Below, piece after piece: positions 25,363-35,300 of a stretch of 44,664 bases of DNA. The DNA lies in assembly GCA_002414905.1 (NCBI GenBank), contig DIAY01000032.1:1-44664 (forward strand), read 5' to 3'. The notes below the pieces were generated by a model that saw only the letters and a list, made by a program, of their open reading frames with translations, searched no databases and had not been told where the DNA came from. A program made the position numbers and the translations under genes. The stretch's first letter is position 1, and each line of letters begins with the position of its first letter. The stretch comes from Holophagales bacterium UBA5066. Lineage in GTDB: Bacteria > Acidobacteriota > Thermoanaerobaculia > UBA5066.

Positions 25363-26474
25363 CGCATGCCCGTACAACCGTCGCGCTCGCGGCGATCATT
25401 CTGCTCACTTCCCCCCCGTGCGCTGCGGGGCCGCCGAGCGGCGCTGGCGTTCTCACGGTGCTCCAGCCGAGAGCGCGGATTCCCATCGAGGACATCGGCT
25501 TCCTCAGTGGCATTGCTTTTGGCCTGAACGAGACGGTCCTGCTGGGTGGGAAAGCTGGCCTGCTCTCCTACCCGCTCTCCGGGGGACGACCCGTGACGAT
25601 TGTTCCACCGGGGATGCCTCCGGCCGGCACGATGGGGGTCGAGCGGGTCCGGTCCGTCGGAGGCATCGCTTCGATCTTCAGCCTCCACCGGCAGCAATTC
25701 ATCGTACGGCTTTCGGATGGGAGACGGCTCCTCTCTCGAGCGGCGCCGAATTTCGGCGTCATGGATATGGTGCTTGCCGGCGATACCCTGTGGGTCCTCG
25801 GGACCCCGGTTAACAAGACGGGAGCCGACAATCCCGACGGAGTCGCCCTCTGGCGCGGAACGCTGGCGGGCGAGTTCTCGGCTCTGCGACCGGTCCATCG
25901 GCTCGCCGGCAGCGAGAGCAGCAGGAGAGGATTCCTCTATACGCCCCCTCCCTATGCAGGAGCTGCTGCCGGCCTTCCCGACGGCTCCGCCTGGGTCGTG
26001 GTTGCGTCGGAGCCCGGCCTGTATCACTACGACAAGGGCGGGAGGCTCGTCGAGATCCTGGGACAGGGCCTCGGAGAGCTCGTGATCAGCCGGCTGGAGG
26101 ACCTCAACTGGAAATTGGCGACGGATCCGGTAGGCCGGTACACGCAGATCCTGAACGTCCAGCCGACCGTCGACGACCTCGTCGTGACTCCCGAAGGTCC
26201 CGCAATCGTCGTTCGACAGGTCTCCGAGAACTCCGTCTCCTGGTCCCTCTGGTATCCGGCCAAGGACCGTCTACGGGCCGTAGTTCCCCTGGGCCTGGAG
26301 CGCCGCGGACCGCTGGGAAATCTCGCGTGCGCGATCCGCGGGAGGGCCCTCGCGTGCCTTCTCGGTATACCGCTCTCCACAAAAGTCACTCCCCCTGACG
26401 TCTACCGGGAAAAGTACGAGGTGGTCGTGTTCGACCTCCCCGAGATTTCGACAGCCGGTTCTCCCGGCGGCTGA
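25359..26474 (+). CDS. Secreted protein of unknown function, propeller-like
   Basis: This 371-residue protein has a signal peptide (residues 1-23, TVALAAIILLTSPPCAAG). The mature protein is a series of short beta-strand repeats: GFLSGIAFGLNETVLLGG, GLLSYPLSGGRPVTIV, LAGDTLWVLGTP, GLYHYDKGGRLVEILGQGLG and VDDLVVTPEGPAIVVR. This rhythm, and especially the YDxxGRLVEILGQGLGEL stretch, recalls six-bladed beta-propellers, but the match is weak. Translation is coupled to the peptide gene by overlap, and the next gene starts 11 bp later. A binding or processing partner for the six-Cys peptide is a reasonable guess; nothing in the sequence proves it. Confidence 0.75.
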   Translation: MTHARTTVALAAIILLTSPPCAAGPPSGAGVLTVLQPRARIPIEDIGFLSGIAFGLNETVLLGGKAGLLSYPLSGGRPVTIVPPGMPPAGTMGVERVRSVGGIASIFSLHRQQFIVRLSDGRRLLSRAAPNFGVMDMVLAGDTLWVLGTPVNKTGADNPDGVALWRGTLAGEFSALRPVHRLAGSESSRRGFLYTPPPYAGAAAGLPDGSAWVVVASEPGLYHYDKGGRLVEILGQGLGELVISRLEDLNWKLATDPVGRYTQILNVQPTVDDLVVTPEGPAIVVRQVSENSVSWSLWYPAKDRLRAVVPLGLERRGPLGNLACAIRGRALACLLGIPLSTKVTPPDVYREKYEVVVFDLPEISTAGSPGG

Positions 26475-26485
26475 GAACGAGACCT

Positions 26486-29400
26486 GTGACCGGATCTTTG
26501 CTGCTGCTCGCCGCGTCCCTGGCGTTGCCGCCGGGCAGCCGTTCGGTCCGCGTCGATGTCGACGGCGGCATCACGGTTCTGCTCGCACCGGACAAGGCTG
26601 TGATGAAAGGCGCACCCGCCGGGCCGACGCACCTGAGAGGTCCGGAAGACGGAGAGGCCGTCTGGTGGTGGTCGACCGCATGTGCGGCACAGCGTCTGGT
26701 TCCAGGCATTCAGCCTCGTTGCGCCCAGTCCGTCCAGCGAACCGTCGTCGTTCGAGACCCACAGGGGAGGCCGGCTCGACGACAGCGGGTCCTCTGGGGC
26801 GAGCCGAAGCTGCTCGCTGAAGTCCCCGACCGGCTCCTCCGAGAGACGACGACGGATGACGAGGGAAGAGCGACGCTCCCTAAGGCAGGGGGCCAGCGAA
26901 CGTTCGTCAGGATCGCGGGCCCGGGGCTCGCCTCGGGCTGGATCCCGCTTCCTCTGGATGGTTCAACGGTACCCCTGTTCGCGAGACCGGCCCTCGCCGT
27001 CGACATCTCCGTGGTGACCGTGCCTGGCACCGTGCCTCCCGCGACGAGACTCGAGCTGGCTCCCCGGGGAGTCGTGGAGGCATCGGTGCCGGTCTTCCGG
27101 GCCGTCGTGGATGCCGGCGTTCTCGGTATTCCGCCGCTTCCTCGCGACCTCGTCGTCGACTACGTGCTCTCGAGTCCGGACTCCGTCCCCGTCACGGGTA
27201 CGGCGAAAGTATCGGAGCTTCCCCGCCGGGTCGTCCTTCCGGCGGGAGTCGCGCTTCGGGGGCGGTTCCTCTCGGATGACGACCCGCCCCTCCCCGTTCC
27301 GGGCGTCCGCGTCGACGCGACGTTCCTGCTGCCAGGTGGCAAGCAGGCCTTCGTTCGATCAGCCGAATCCGCCGCGGACGGGACGATCTCAGTGGCCGGA
27401 GTCGCACCCGGTCCTGTCGATGTCCTGATCCGGCGCGCCGGATATGCCTCGATGCGAACGCGAATCGAGGCCAGCGCGACATCGACGGATCTCGGGAACG
27501 TCCTCCTTGCAAGGGGAGTTCCCCTCGTCGTCCGCGCCAGGGACGAGAGCGGAAGCCCCGTACCCTCACCCTGGATCAGGATCGAGAGGGGGGCCTGGAT
27601 CGCGGGCGACCAGGACGGCATCGTTCGGTTCGACGCCGTCGCTCCGGGGAGCCGGGCGCTCGAAGCTCGCGCGCCCGGCTTCCTGGCGATCGAGACATCG
27701 GTGGAGGCCCGGGCGGACGTTCCTCTGGTAGACCTTCGTCTGGCCAGGGGCGCGGCCGTCCGGGGCTGGCTGCAGCGTGCCGACACCGGCGAACCGGCGG
27801 GACCCGGCCGAGTGGCCCTCGACTGGGAGAATGGCGCGACCTGGACCGTCGAGATCGACTCGACCGGCCGGATCGACCTGGGCGGCCTTCGTTCCGGAAC
27901 GGTGACGATGGAGTTTCGCGCCGCAGGTCTGGCACCGCTCCGCCTCCCCCCGCGCGCCCTGGCCCGGGGAGAGACGGTCGACCTTGGAGAGGTACGTCTC
28001 GCTCCGGGCCTCGTGGTCACCGGTACCGTCCTCGCCGACTCCAGCGGCCTGCCGATTGCGGGAGCCCGGATCCGTGTTCCTCGCCCGGCACCGCAGGGTC
28101 CTCGGCTCTCGGCCCTACGGCACGACTGGGCAGAGGTCGAGTCCGATCCGGACGGTCGTTTCGTCCTCGGCGGACTCAGCGCTGGCGTCGTGGCGGTTCT
28201 CATCGAGGCTTCAGGCTTCGCTCCGTACCTGGGCTCCGGCGTGGTCCTGCGCGAGGATGGAGCGGAGGGAGGAAAGGACCTCGGCGAAATCCGGCTTGGC
28301 GAACCGAAGGACCTCTCGATTTCGTGCCGGCCCGAACGTCGCTGTGGCGGCGAGGTCCGCCTGTTTCTCGGCGGGCCCGAGAACGACTGGGCCTTTGTCT
28401 CGGCGCCCCTTCTCGCGGGGCGGGCGCGCCTCTCGGGCGTCCCGTCGGGCACGCACCCGGTCCGGCTCACCGACCGCGGCGCGATCGTCCTGGAACGGAC
28501 GGCAGAGGTCGCTTCCGATGCACCGGCTTCGGAGATGGAGATCACTCTTCCTGCCGCCAGCGTCGATGGCGAAGTCACGAGGGGCGGACGGCCGGCTGGC
28601 GGCGGCGACGTGCTCTTCAGGAGTCTGGGGTCACGGGACACGCAGCCTGCGATCTACTTCGAGCACAGGACCGAAACGACTCTGGAGGCGACCTCCGAGG
28701 TCATTGGTGTCGTTCCTCGTGCTGTTTCGGCCGAAGTCGACGGACTCGGGAGATTCTCGGTGCCGGACATGCTTCCCGGAAGCTACGACCTCACCTATCT
28801 TTCCCCCGAGGGCGCATCGTCCCGTCCGCAGAACGTCGTGATTCCGGAATCCGGGTCGATCAAGTTGCGGATCGAGCTTCCGGCGGCGACGCTCGCCGGC
28901 ACCGTCGAGCTCGAGGACGGTTCTCACCCGACCTGGGCTTCTATCGAAATTTCGCCTCCGAGTGGCGAGGCGAGTCATGCGTACGCCGGCCCGGACGGCG
29001 CCTTCAGCGCCACCGGACTCGATACGGGCCTCGTACGCATTCGCGCAACGGACTCGGATTCCGAGGGCACGATTCGTCTGGATCTTCGAGAGGGTGCGAA
29101 CGAAGGGCGCGTCGTCATGCGACCGAAGCCGTCGCCGCGCCTCGAGATCAGGCTCCTCGGCGCGGACGGGCGGAGTCCCGGCAACACGGTCGCCTTTCTC
29201 CTCTCCGGAGAGACCATCCGGTCCGGGACCTCGGATGCAGAAGGAGTCGTCCGCTACCGGCTGGACAACCCTGGAACGGTTCAGGTGGCTTCATTTCACC
29301 CGACGTTCGGCTGGGCGTTCTCCCCCCCGATCGGGGTCTCCCGTGACGAGACGCGCTCCGTGAGTCTCTCGTGGCCTCGGGACCCCGCCGTGCTCGAGGT

Positions 29401-29599
29401 CGAGAACGCCGGGAGTCCGGTTCGGCTTCTCTCTCCGGAGGGCTTTCCCGCCCATCGGCTTTTCGGCCTCGCAGGAGTCCGCACCGACGGGAACCTGATC
29501 GTCACGGGCCTTCCGCCGGGGTGCTACGGGCTCTTCGCCGGCGCGGCCGGCCGTACCGTCTGCCTCGCACCCGGAAAGAGCCAGAGCATCCGCTTCTGA
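26486..29599 (+). CDS. Giant secreted protein with repeated carboxypeptidase-regulatory-like domains
   Basis: This 1037-residue protein starts with GTG at 26486. The signal peptide is short (TGSLLLLAASLALPPGSRS). The rest is a string of about eight to ten beta-sandwich modules of the carboxypeptidase-regulatory/CNA-B type, recognised by repeats such as VRDPQGRPARRQRVLWG, DDEGRATLPKAG, VLADSSGLPIAGARIRV, DPDGRFVLGGLSAG, AGPDGAFSATGLDTG and EVDGLGRFSVPDMLPGSYDL. There is no visible membrane anchor or sorting signal at the C-terminus (GKSQSIRF). It probably acts outside the cytoplasm as a structural or binding surface. It is the last gene of the three-gene cargo between the direct repeats and resembles in style the partial gene at 1-840. 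Confidence 0.88.
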   Translation: MTGSLLLLAASLALPPGSRSVRVDVDGGITVLLAPDKAVMKGAPAGPTHLRGPEDGEAVWWWSTACAAQRLVPGIQPRCAQSVQRTVVVRDPQGRPARRQRVLWGEPKLLAEVPDRLLRETTTDDEGRATLPKAGGQRTFVRIAGPGLASGWIPLPLDGSTVPLFARPALAVDISVVTVPGTVPPATRLELAPRGVVEASVPVFRAVVDAGVLGIPPLPRDLVVDYVLSSPDSVPVTGTAKVSELPRRVVLPAGVALRGRFLSDDDPPLPVPGVRVDATFLLPGGKQAFVRSAESAADGTISVAGVAPGPVDVLIRRAGYASMRTRIEASATSTDLGNVLLARGVPLVVRARDESGSPVPSPWIRIERGAWIAGDQDGIVRFDAVAPGSRALEARAPGFLAIETSVEARADVPLVDLRLARGAAVRGWLQRADTGEPAGPGRVALDWENGATWTVEIDSTGRIDLGGLRSGTVTMEFRAAGLAPLRLPPRALARGETVDLGEVRLAPGLVVTGTVLADSSGLPIAGARIRVPRPAPQGPRLSALRHDWAEVESDPDGRFVLGGLSAGVVAVLIEASGFAPYLGSGVVLREDGAEGGKDLGEIRLGEPKDLSISCRPERRCGGEVRLFLGGPENDWAFVSAPLLAGRARLSGVPSGTHPVRLTDRGAIVLERTAEVASDAPASEMEITLPAASVDGEVTRGGRPAGGGDVLFRSLGSRDTQPAIYFEHRTETTLEATSEVIGVVPRAVSAEVDGLGRFSVPDMLPGSYDLTYLSPEGASSRPQNVVIPESGSIKLRIELPAATLAGTVELEDGSHPTWASIEISPPSGEASHAYAGPDGAFSATGLDTGLVRIRATDSDSEGTIRLDLREGANEGRVVMRPKPSPRLEIRLLGADGRSPGNTVAFLLSGETIRSGTSDAEGVVRYRLDNPGTVQVASFHPTFGWAFSPPIGVSRDETRSVSLSWPRDPAVLEVENAGSPVRLLSPEGFPAHRLFGLAGVRTDGNLIVTGLPPGCYGLFAGAAGRTVCLAPGKSQSIRF

Positions 29600-29649
29600 A
29601 AGACGGTGCCCCGTCCTTCGAAAGGTGCCGATCGGAACGGCCGCTCTCC

Positions 29650-29745
29650 ATGGTGGAGCTGGGTGTCTCGCCCGCGACGTTGTATCGGCGCCTCGAGCGC
29701 TTCGGGCTGAAGGGGCAGGAGCGCGCCAAGCCGGCGAAGGTCTGA
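29650..29745 (+). pseudogene. Duplicated 3' fragment of the NtrC-type regulator gene
   Basis: A 31-codon frame reads ELGVSPATLYRRLERFGLKG from its third codon, the recognition half of the Fis-type helix-turn-helix found at the end of the 23405-24781 gene. It lacks the rest of the regulator and has no plausible ribosome site; the ATG at 29650 lies outside the duplicated segment. It is best read as a scar of the duplication, not a working gene. Confidence 0.85.
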
Positions 29746-29757
29746 CCCGGAGATCGT
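29655..29757 (+). repeat. Direct repeat copy B
   Basis: The second copy of the 103-bp repeat lies 4964 bp downstream of copy A, in the same orientation, with two mismatches. It ends 10 bp from the stop of the convergent ferredoxin-methyltransferase gene. The high identity implies a recent duplication or ongoing exchange between the copies. Confidence 0.95.
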
Positions 29758-29766
29758 TACAAGGGC

Positions 29767-31179
29767 TTAAGAGTCGAGTTTGGCTTCGGAGCCGCGAGAC
29801 CCCTTTGTCGCGATCATCAGTCCCGACGGGCCCGGCAGCCTCACGCGGCGAATGTCCTGCAGGCCGGCCTCGCCGAGCCACGCGGCGTATTCCTTCTCCG
29901 AGTAGCTCGAGCCGCGCTCGGTCCCGACGAGCATGTTGATCGAGAAGAGGGCCGCGCTCTTCGGAGCCGTCCGGTCGGCCTCGAGGAAAAAGTCCTGGAT
30001 GACGAGCCGCCCGCCCGCCGTGAGGGCCGTGGCGCAGCGACGGAGGAGGTCGCGGTTCTCGTCCTCGCCCAGCATGTGGCAGATGGCGGAGACGAGGACG
30101 AGGTCGTACCCGCTCCCGAGCGGGTCGCGACGCAAGTCACCCTCCCGCGTCCTGACGCGCGCCTCGAGCCCCGCGACGCGGACGTGCTCCTTCGTGATCG
30201 GGAGGACGGTGGGAAGGTCGAGGACCTCGGCGGTGAGGTCCGGGTTTGCCTGCGCGAAGGCGATGGCGTAAGCCCCGGAGCCGCCGCCGACGTCGAGCAG
30301 GCGCCTCGGGCCGCTCCCCGCGGCGGTCCCGACCGCGCTGACGACGAGAGGCGCCCGGCCGGTCGCGTTCCGGTGCATGGCCGCAATGAACGGCTTCGTC
30401 CAGCTGTCCTCCCGATCGGCCAGCTCGCGGTAGGTGACCGACGTCCCGGCCTTCACGCATTCGGTCAGGTGCGACCAGCGGTCCCAGAGGCTGGAGTTGT
30501 GGAGGAGCGCTGCGCGCGCGTCGTCCCTCCCGCCGGCCGCGAGGAAACGCCCCGAGACGGCCGTCGTTGCGTAGTGTTCCGCGGCCTTCGTCAACAGCCC
30601 CATGGCCGTCAGCGCGTCGAGGAGCATCCCGGTGGCCCGCGGGTCGGCGCCGATCCGCGCGGCGACCTCCTCCTTCACCGCCCCGCAATCGACCGACCCG
30701 GCGACAGCGGTGAAGACGTCGAGCTCGAGCGCGGTGTGGACGATCCGACTCTCGCGGAAGGCGCGGATCATCTGGTCGAGCTCCTCGGGGAGCGCGCCCG
30801 CCGTCTCCCTCGCGCGAAGCGAGGCGAGGTAACGGTCCCGGTTTCCGCGGATCTCGTCCTTCACCGCGGCCGGGTCGGTGTTCAGGAGCCGCTCGACGGG
30901 GCGGCCCTCCTTGAAGTGGCTCCCGACGATCTCCGGCACGTCTTCCGGCTCCACCCCCGAGTACCAGGTCCCCTCCGGGTAGACGACCATGTTCGGGCCC
31001 CGCTCGCAGAGGCCGAGCGAGCCGCTCGTGGTCACCTGAACCTCGTCGGCGAGTCCCGCCATCGCGATCTCGCGCCGGAGCGCCTCGAGCGTGCGCCCCG
31101 AGCCGCGCGCCGAGCAGGACGAGATTCCTTCCGGCTTCTGCTGGTCACAGACGAAGACGTGGAGGCGGAATGGCTGCAT
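29767..31179 (-). CDS. Thioredoxin-like [2Fe-2S] ferredoxin fused to an O-methyltransferase-like domain
   Basis: This 470-residue fusion has a thioredoxin-like ferredoxin domain at residues 1-100: HVFVCDQQ (Cys11), SSCSARG (Cys22) and SGSLGLCERGPNMVVYPEGT, with Cys58. The third cluster ligand of the family (GCLGxC) is Ser54 here, so the cluster would have three Cys and perhaps a Ser ligand. Residues about 135-460 are a class I SAM methyltransferase with a helical dimerisation domain; motif I is LLDVGGGSGAYAIAFAQ (294-310) and a later VIQDFFLE is typical of the plant-type O-methyltransferase family. The substrate is unknown. GGAGG precedes the ATG. It diverges from the nar operon and converges on the NtrC gene remnant. 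Confidence 0.88.
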   Translation of the reverse strand: MQPFRLHVFVCDQQKPEGISSCSARGSGRTLEALRREIAMAGLADEVQVTTSGSLGLCERGPNMVVYPEGTWYSGVEPEDVPEIVGSHFKEGRPVERLLNTDPAAVKDEIRGNRDRYLASLRARETAGALPEELDQMIRAFRESRIVHTALELDVFTAVAGSVDCGAVKEEVAARIGADPRATGMLLDALTAMGLLTKAAEHYATTAVSGRFLAAGGRDDARAALLHNSSLWDRWSHLTECVKAGTSVTYRELADREDSWTKPFIAAMHRNATGRAPLVVSAVGTAAGSGPRRLLDVGGGSGAYAIAFAQANPDLTAEVLDLPTVLPITKEHVRVAGLEARVRTREGDLRRDPLGSGYDLVLVSAICHMLGEDENRDLLRRCATALTAGGRLVIQDFFLEADRTAPKSAALFSINMLVGTERGSSYSEKEYAAWLGEAGLQDIRRVRLPGPSGLMIATKGSRGSEAKLDS

Positions 31180-31346
31180 CGGGAGTCCTCCGTGGTCCGA
31201 AGCCTACCCCGCGGGGCGCGGAAGTCGCCGAAACACCTCAGGCAGAAGACACCGGCCCGGACAGAGCCAGCCTCTCGTTGCCGCATCTCGAGAAAGCGGG
31301 CTATCCCGGCCAGTTGACGTTCCCCGACGCATTGCCTCGCCCGAGC

Positions 31347-31396
31347 GGCTCTCACGGTTGAGAGCCTGAACGGGACCTGCCTCTCAGATCTGAGAG
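31347..31396. promoter_or_regulatory. Two CTCTCA-N4-TGAGAG palindromes upstream of the nar operon
   Basis: Palindrome 1 is GGCTCTCA-CGGT-TGAGAGCC (31347-31366) and palindrome 2 is CTCTCA-GATC-TGAGAG (31381-31396). They share the same 6-bp half-sites and the same 4-bp spacing, while the centres differ. Their midpoints are 32 bp apart, about three helical turns, so a dimeric regulator could occupy both on one DNA face. Six-base half-sites around a 4-bp centre recall FNR/CRP-family sites, although the FNR box (TTGAT-N4-ATCAA) is not present. The rest of 31180-31505 shows no gene and no clear -35/-10. Confidence 0.6.
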
Positions 31397-31505
31397 TCGC
31401 GAGGGCGGCCGCAACGCCCGGGAGACGCTCGGTTACACGGCGGAACGGCGGATTCGGGTATCGGTACGGTCGTTGCAAGCGCATGTCTTCGGAAGGAGAC
31501 ACACT

Positions 31506-32369
31506 GTGCCCAAGCTAGCGCCCATTTCCGTGGCGTTTCTGGCCGTCTTCGCGATGGCTTCGCCAGCTGCCGGCCAGGTGCCCGCACCGGCGGGAGGGGC
31601 GCCCGCACGCGGCCCCGCGGAGGAGCTCTTCGCCCGGAAATGCGGCTCATGCCACACCATTGGGAAGGGTGTCCGTGTCGGGCCCGACCTGAAAGACTCC
31701 CACAAGCGGCAGAGCCGTTCCTGGCTCCTGGGCTTCGTGAAGCAGCCGAGCGCATACCTCGACTCCGACGCGAGCGCCCGGAACCTCCTCGCCCAGTTCA
31801 ATGGTGTGAGGATGCCGGATCTCGGCCTCTCCGACGCCGAGGCGGCGATGCTCGTCGACCTCCTGGTCCGCTGCTCCACCGAGCCGTGCGATCTCGCCGG
31901 GAAGTTCACGGCCGCCCGGCTCGCCACGAAGGAGGACGTCGCGCGCGGCCGCGACTTCTTCCTCGGCAACCTGGCGCTGAAGAACGGCGGCGCGCCGTGC
32001 GTCTCCTGCCACACCGTTCGCGGGATCGGGAGCTCCGTTCCGGGCGGCCTCCTGGGCAAGGACCTGACGAACGCCTTCGCGCGGATCGGTGACGAGGGCC
32101 TCGACGCCGCACTGGCCAATCCCGCGTACCCGCTCATGAACAGGATCTTCACCCAGCACCCCCTCGACCCGGCGGAGGTCTTCGCCCTCCGGTCGTTCCT
32201 CTACACGGCCAATCTCGGGGTGGACCCCGGAGGGGACGGGGCTCTGAACGTCGGGCTCTTCGGCGCGCTCGGGACCATCGTCGCGTTCGTCGTGCTGAAC
32301 GCCGCGTGGGCGCGGCGCCTCAAGGGCGTCCGCAAGCCGCTCTTGGCACGGAAGGGAGCGTCCTCGTGA
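31506..32369 (+). CDS. narC: Membrane-anchored diheme cytochrome c of the nitrate reductase operon
   Basis: This 287-residue protein starts with GTG at 31506, preceded by GGAAGGAG; the frame opens earlier but without a ribosome site. A signal peptide covers about residues 1-23. Two c-type heme sites are visible: CGSCH at 46-50 and CVSCH at 165-169, with Met103 (VRMPDL) a likely axial ligand of the first. A membrane anchor lies near the C-terminus (LFGALGTIVAFVVLNAAW). It overlaps narG by 4 bp. A diheme cytochrome placed before narGHJI matches the narC-first order known from Thermus nitrate operons, which is the basis of the symbol. It probably carries electrons on the periplasmic side. Confidence 0.85.
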   Translation: MPKLAPISVAFLAVFAMASPAAGQVPAPAGGAPARGPAEELFARKCGSCHTIGKGVRVGPDLKDSHKRQSRSWLLGFVKQPSAYLDSDASARNLLAQFNGVRMPDLGLSDAEAAMLVDLLVRCSTEPCDLAGKFTAARLATKEDVARGRDFFLGNLALKNGGAPCVSCHTVRGIGSSVPGGLLGKDLTNAFARIGDEGLDAALANPAYPLMNRIFTQHPLDPAEVFALRSFLYTANLGVDPGGDGALNVGLFGALGTIVAFVVLNAAWARRLKGVRKPLLARKGASS

Positions 32370-35300
32370 AGTGGATCAAGGACCTCGTCAGCCCGAAGAC
32401 ACGGAGCTGGGAGGAGTTTTACCGGAACCGCTGGCAGCATGACAAGGTCGTCCGCTCGACGCACGGCGTCAACTGCACGGGCGGCTGCTCCTGGAACATC
32501 TACGTCAAGGAAGGGATCGTGACGTGGGAGATGCAGGCGCTCGACTACCCCCTGCTCGACCGCTCGCTCCCGCCCTACGAGCCGCGCGGCTGCCAGCGCG
32601 GGATCTCCTTCTCCTGGTATCTCTATTCGCCGATCCGGGTGAAGTACCCGTACGTCCGCGGGGCGCTGCTCGACCTCTGGCGTGAAGCGCGCTCGCGGTA
32701 CGAGGACCCGGTGGCGGCCTGGGAGAGCATCCAGGCGAGCCCCGAGCAGCGGAGCCGCTACCAGCGCGCGCGCGGCAAGGGAGGGTTCCGCCGGGTCGCA
32801 ATGGACGAGGCGATCGAGATCGCGGCGGCCGCGAACGTCTACACCGCCAAGAAGCACGGCCCCGACCGCGTCAACGGCTTCTCGCCGATCCCGGCGATGT
32901 CGATGCTCTCCCACGCCGCCGGCTCCCGCTTCCTCCAGCTCTTCGGCGGGGTGAACCTCTCCTTCTACGACTGGTACTCCGACCTGCCTCCCGCCTTCCC
33001 GGAGACCTGGGGCGAGCAGACGGACGTCGCCGAGAGCGCCGACTGGTACCACTCCAAGATGATCGCGGTCGTCGGGTCCAACCCGAACATGACGCGGACC
33101 CCCGACTGCCACTTCCTCCCGGAGGCGCGGCAGAACGGGAGCAAGCTCGTCGTCCTCTCGCCGGACTTCTCGCAGGTGTCCAAGTACGCCGACCAGTGGA
33201 TCCCGCTCCACGCGGGGCAGGACGGCGCGTTCTGGATGGCCGTCGGTCACGTCCTGCTAAAGGAGTTCTACGCCGACCGGACGACGCCGTCGTTCGAGGC
33301 CTACCTGAAGCAGTTCAGCGACCTGCCGTTCCTCGTCGAGCTCGAGCCGACGTCGCGCGGTCACCGGGCCGGGAGGCTCCTCACGGCAGGGGCCCTCGAG
33401 GCCTACAAGGGCGAGGAGAACGGGGAGTGGAAGTTCCTCGTCTTCGACGCCCTCTCCGGCGCTCCGCGGATGCCGGGAGGCTCGGTCGGACATCGGTGGG
33501 GGGCGGCGGAAGGCAAGTGGAACCTCAAGCTCGAGGATGCAAAGAGCGGCGAGACGATCGACCCGGCGCTCTCGCTCCTCGGCCGCGGCCACGAGGTCGC
33601 GAGCGTCCAGTTCGAGCAGTACGAGGCGGGGAACGTCGTCCTTCGCGGCGTGCCGGCCCTGCGCATCACCAAGCAGGACGGAAAAAAGGTCCTCGTCACG
33701 ACCGCCTTCGACCTCCTGATGGCGCGCTACGGTGTCGGGCGGGGCCTGCCGGGCGAGTACCCGGACGGGTACGACGACCCCGCGCTCTCCTATACCCCGG
33801 CCTGGCAGGAGAAGTTGACCGGCATCGACGGGAAGACGGTCATCTCGTTCGCTCGCGAGTGGGGCACCACCGCCGAGAAGACGGGCGGCAAGTGCAGCAT
33901 CATCATCGGTGCCGGCGTCAACCACTGGTACCACAACAACCTGATGTACCGGGCGGGGATCGTCGCGCTGATCCTGACCGGCAGCGTCGGCAAGAACGGC
34001 GGCGGCCTCAACCACTACGTCGGCCAGGAGAAGCTCGCCCCGGTCGCACCCTGGTCGTACCTCGCTTTCGCGCGCGACTGGATGCATCCGGCCCGCCTTC
34101 AGAACGCTCCGTCGTGGCACTACATGCACTGCGACCAGTGGCGCTACGAGGCGGAGTTCACCGAATACCACCCCGTTCCCTCCGAGACGTCGCTGGCGAA
34201 GGGGCACACCGCCGACCTGCAGGTCAAGGCCGTCCGCAACGGCTGGCTCCCGTTCTTCCCGCAGTTCGACGAGAACCCGATCGAGACCGTGAAGAAGGCG
34301 CGGGCCGCCGGGGCGAAGACCGAGAAGGAGGTCGTCGACGCCGTCGTCGCACGGCTGAAGTCGGGCGATCTGAAGCTCGCCGTCACCGATCCGGACGCTC
34401 CCGCGTGCTGGCCGCGCGTCTGGTACATCTGGCGCGGGAACGCGCTCATGGCGAGCGCGAAGGGGCACGAGTACTTCCTCAAGCACTACCTCGGCACGCA
34501 CACGAACCTCATCGCCGAGGAGCGGGCTGCCGGCAAGGTGGAGGAGGTCGTCTGGCGGGAAGCCCCGGTGGGGAAGCTCGACCTCGTCGTCGACCTGAAC
34601 TTCCGGATGGACACCTCGGCGCTCTACTCGGACGTCGTCCTCCCGGCGGCGACCTGGTACGAGAAGGCCGACCTGAACTCGACCGACATGCACTCCTTCA
34701 TCCATCCGCTCTCGGCGGCCGTTCCGCCCTCGTGGGAGTCGCGCTCGGACTGGGACCTCTTCCGCGCTCTCTCGGCGAAGACGGCGGAGCTCTCGATGCG
34801 GCACTTCCCGGAGCCGTTCGAGGACATCGTCATGACCCCGCTCCAGCACGACAGCCCGGCGGAGATCGCCCAGCGCGACATCCGCGACTGGACGAAGGGC
34901 GAGTGCGAGCCGATTCCCGGCCGGACGATGCCGGACCTGAAGATCGTCACCCGTGACTATCGCAAGCTCCACCAGCGCTACTGCGCGCTCGGACCGGAGA
35001 TGAGGAAGGGGATCGGGGCGCACGGCGTCAAGCTGAACGTCTCCGCGCAGTACGACGAGCTCGTCGCGACCCGCGCTTGGGTCGAGGTCGACGGGCAGCG
35101 GCTCCCTTCGATCCGGGACGCCGAGCAGGCGGCGGATGCCGTTCTCCACCTCGCGCCCGAGACGAACGGCGAGATCGCCCTCGACGGATACCGGTACCTC
35201 GAGCGGCGGACCGGGGTCCCGCTTGCGGACCTCGCCGAGGGGGCGCGCGCCTCCCGGACGACCTACAAGGAGCTCCAGGCCCAGGTCAAGCGCGTCCTGA

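Noticed and set aside
29602..29615. GACGG-TGCC-CCGTC hairpin just after the 1037-residue protein gene, considered as a terminator
   Set aside because: Five base pairs and no following T tract; too weak to call.
31180..31505. Search for a classical FNR box or NarL heptamers upstream of the nar genes
   Set aside because: No TTGAT-N4-ATCAA or convincing heptamer was found; only the CTCTCA palindromes stand out.
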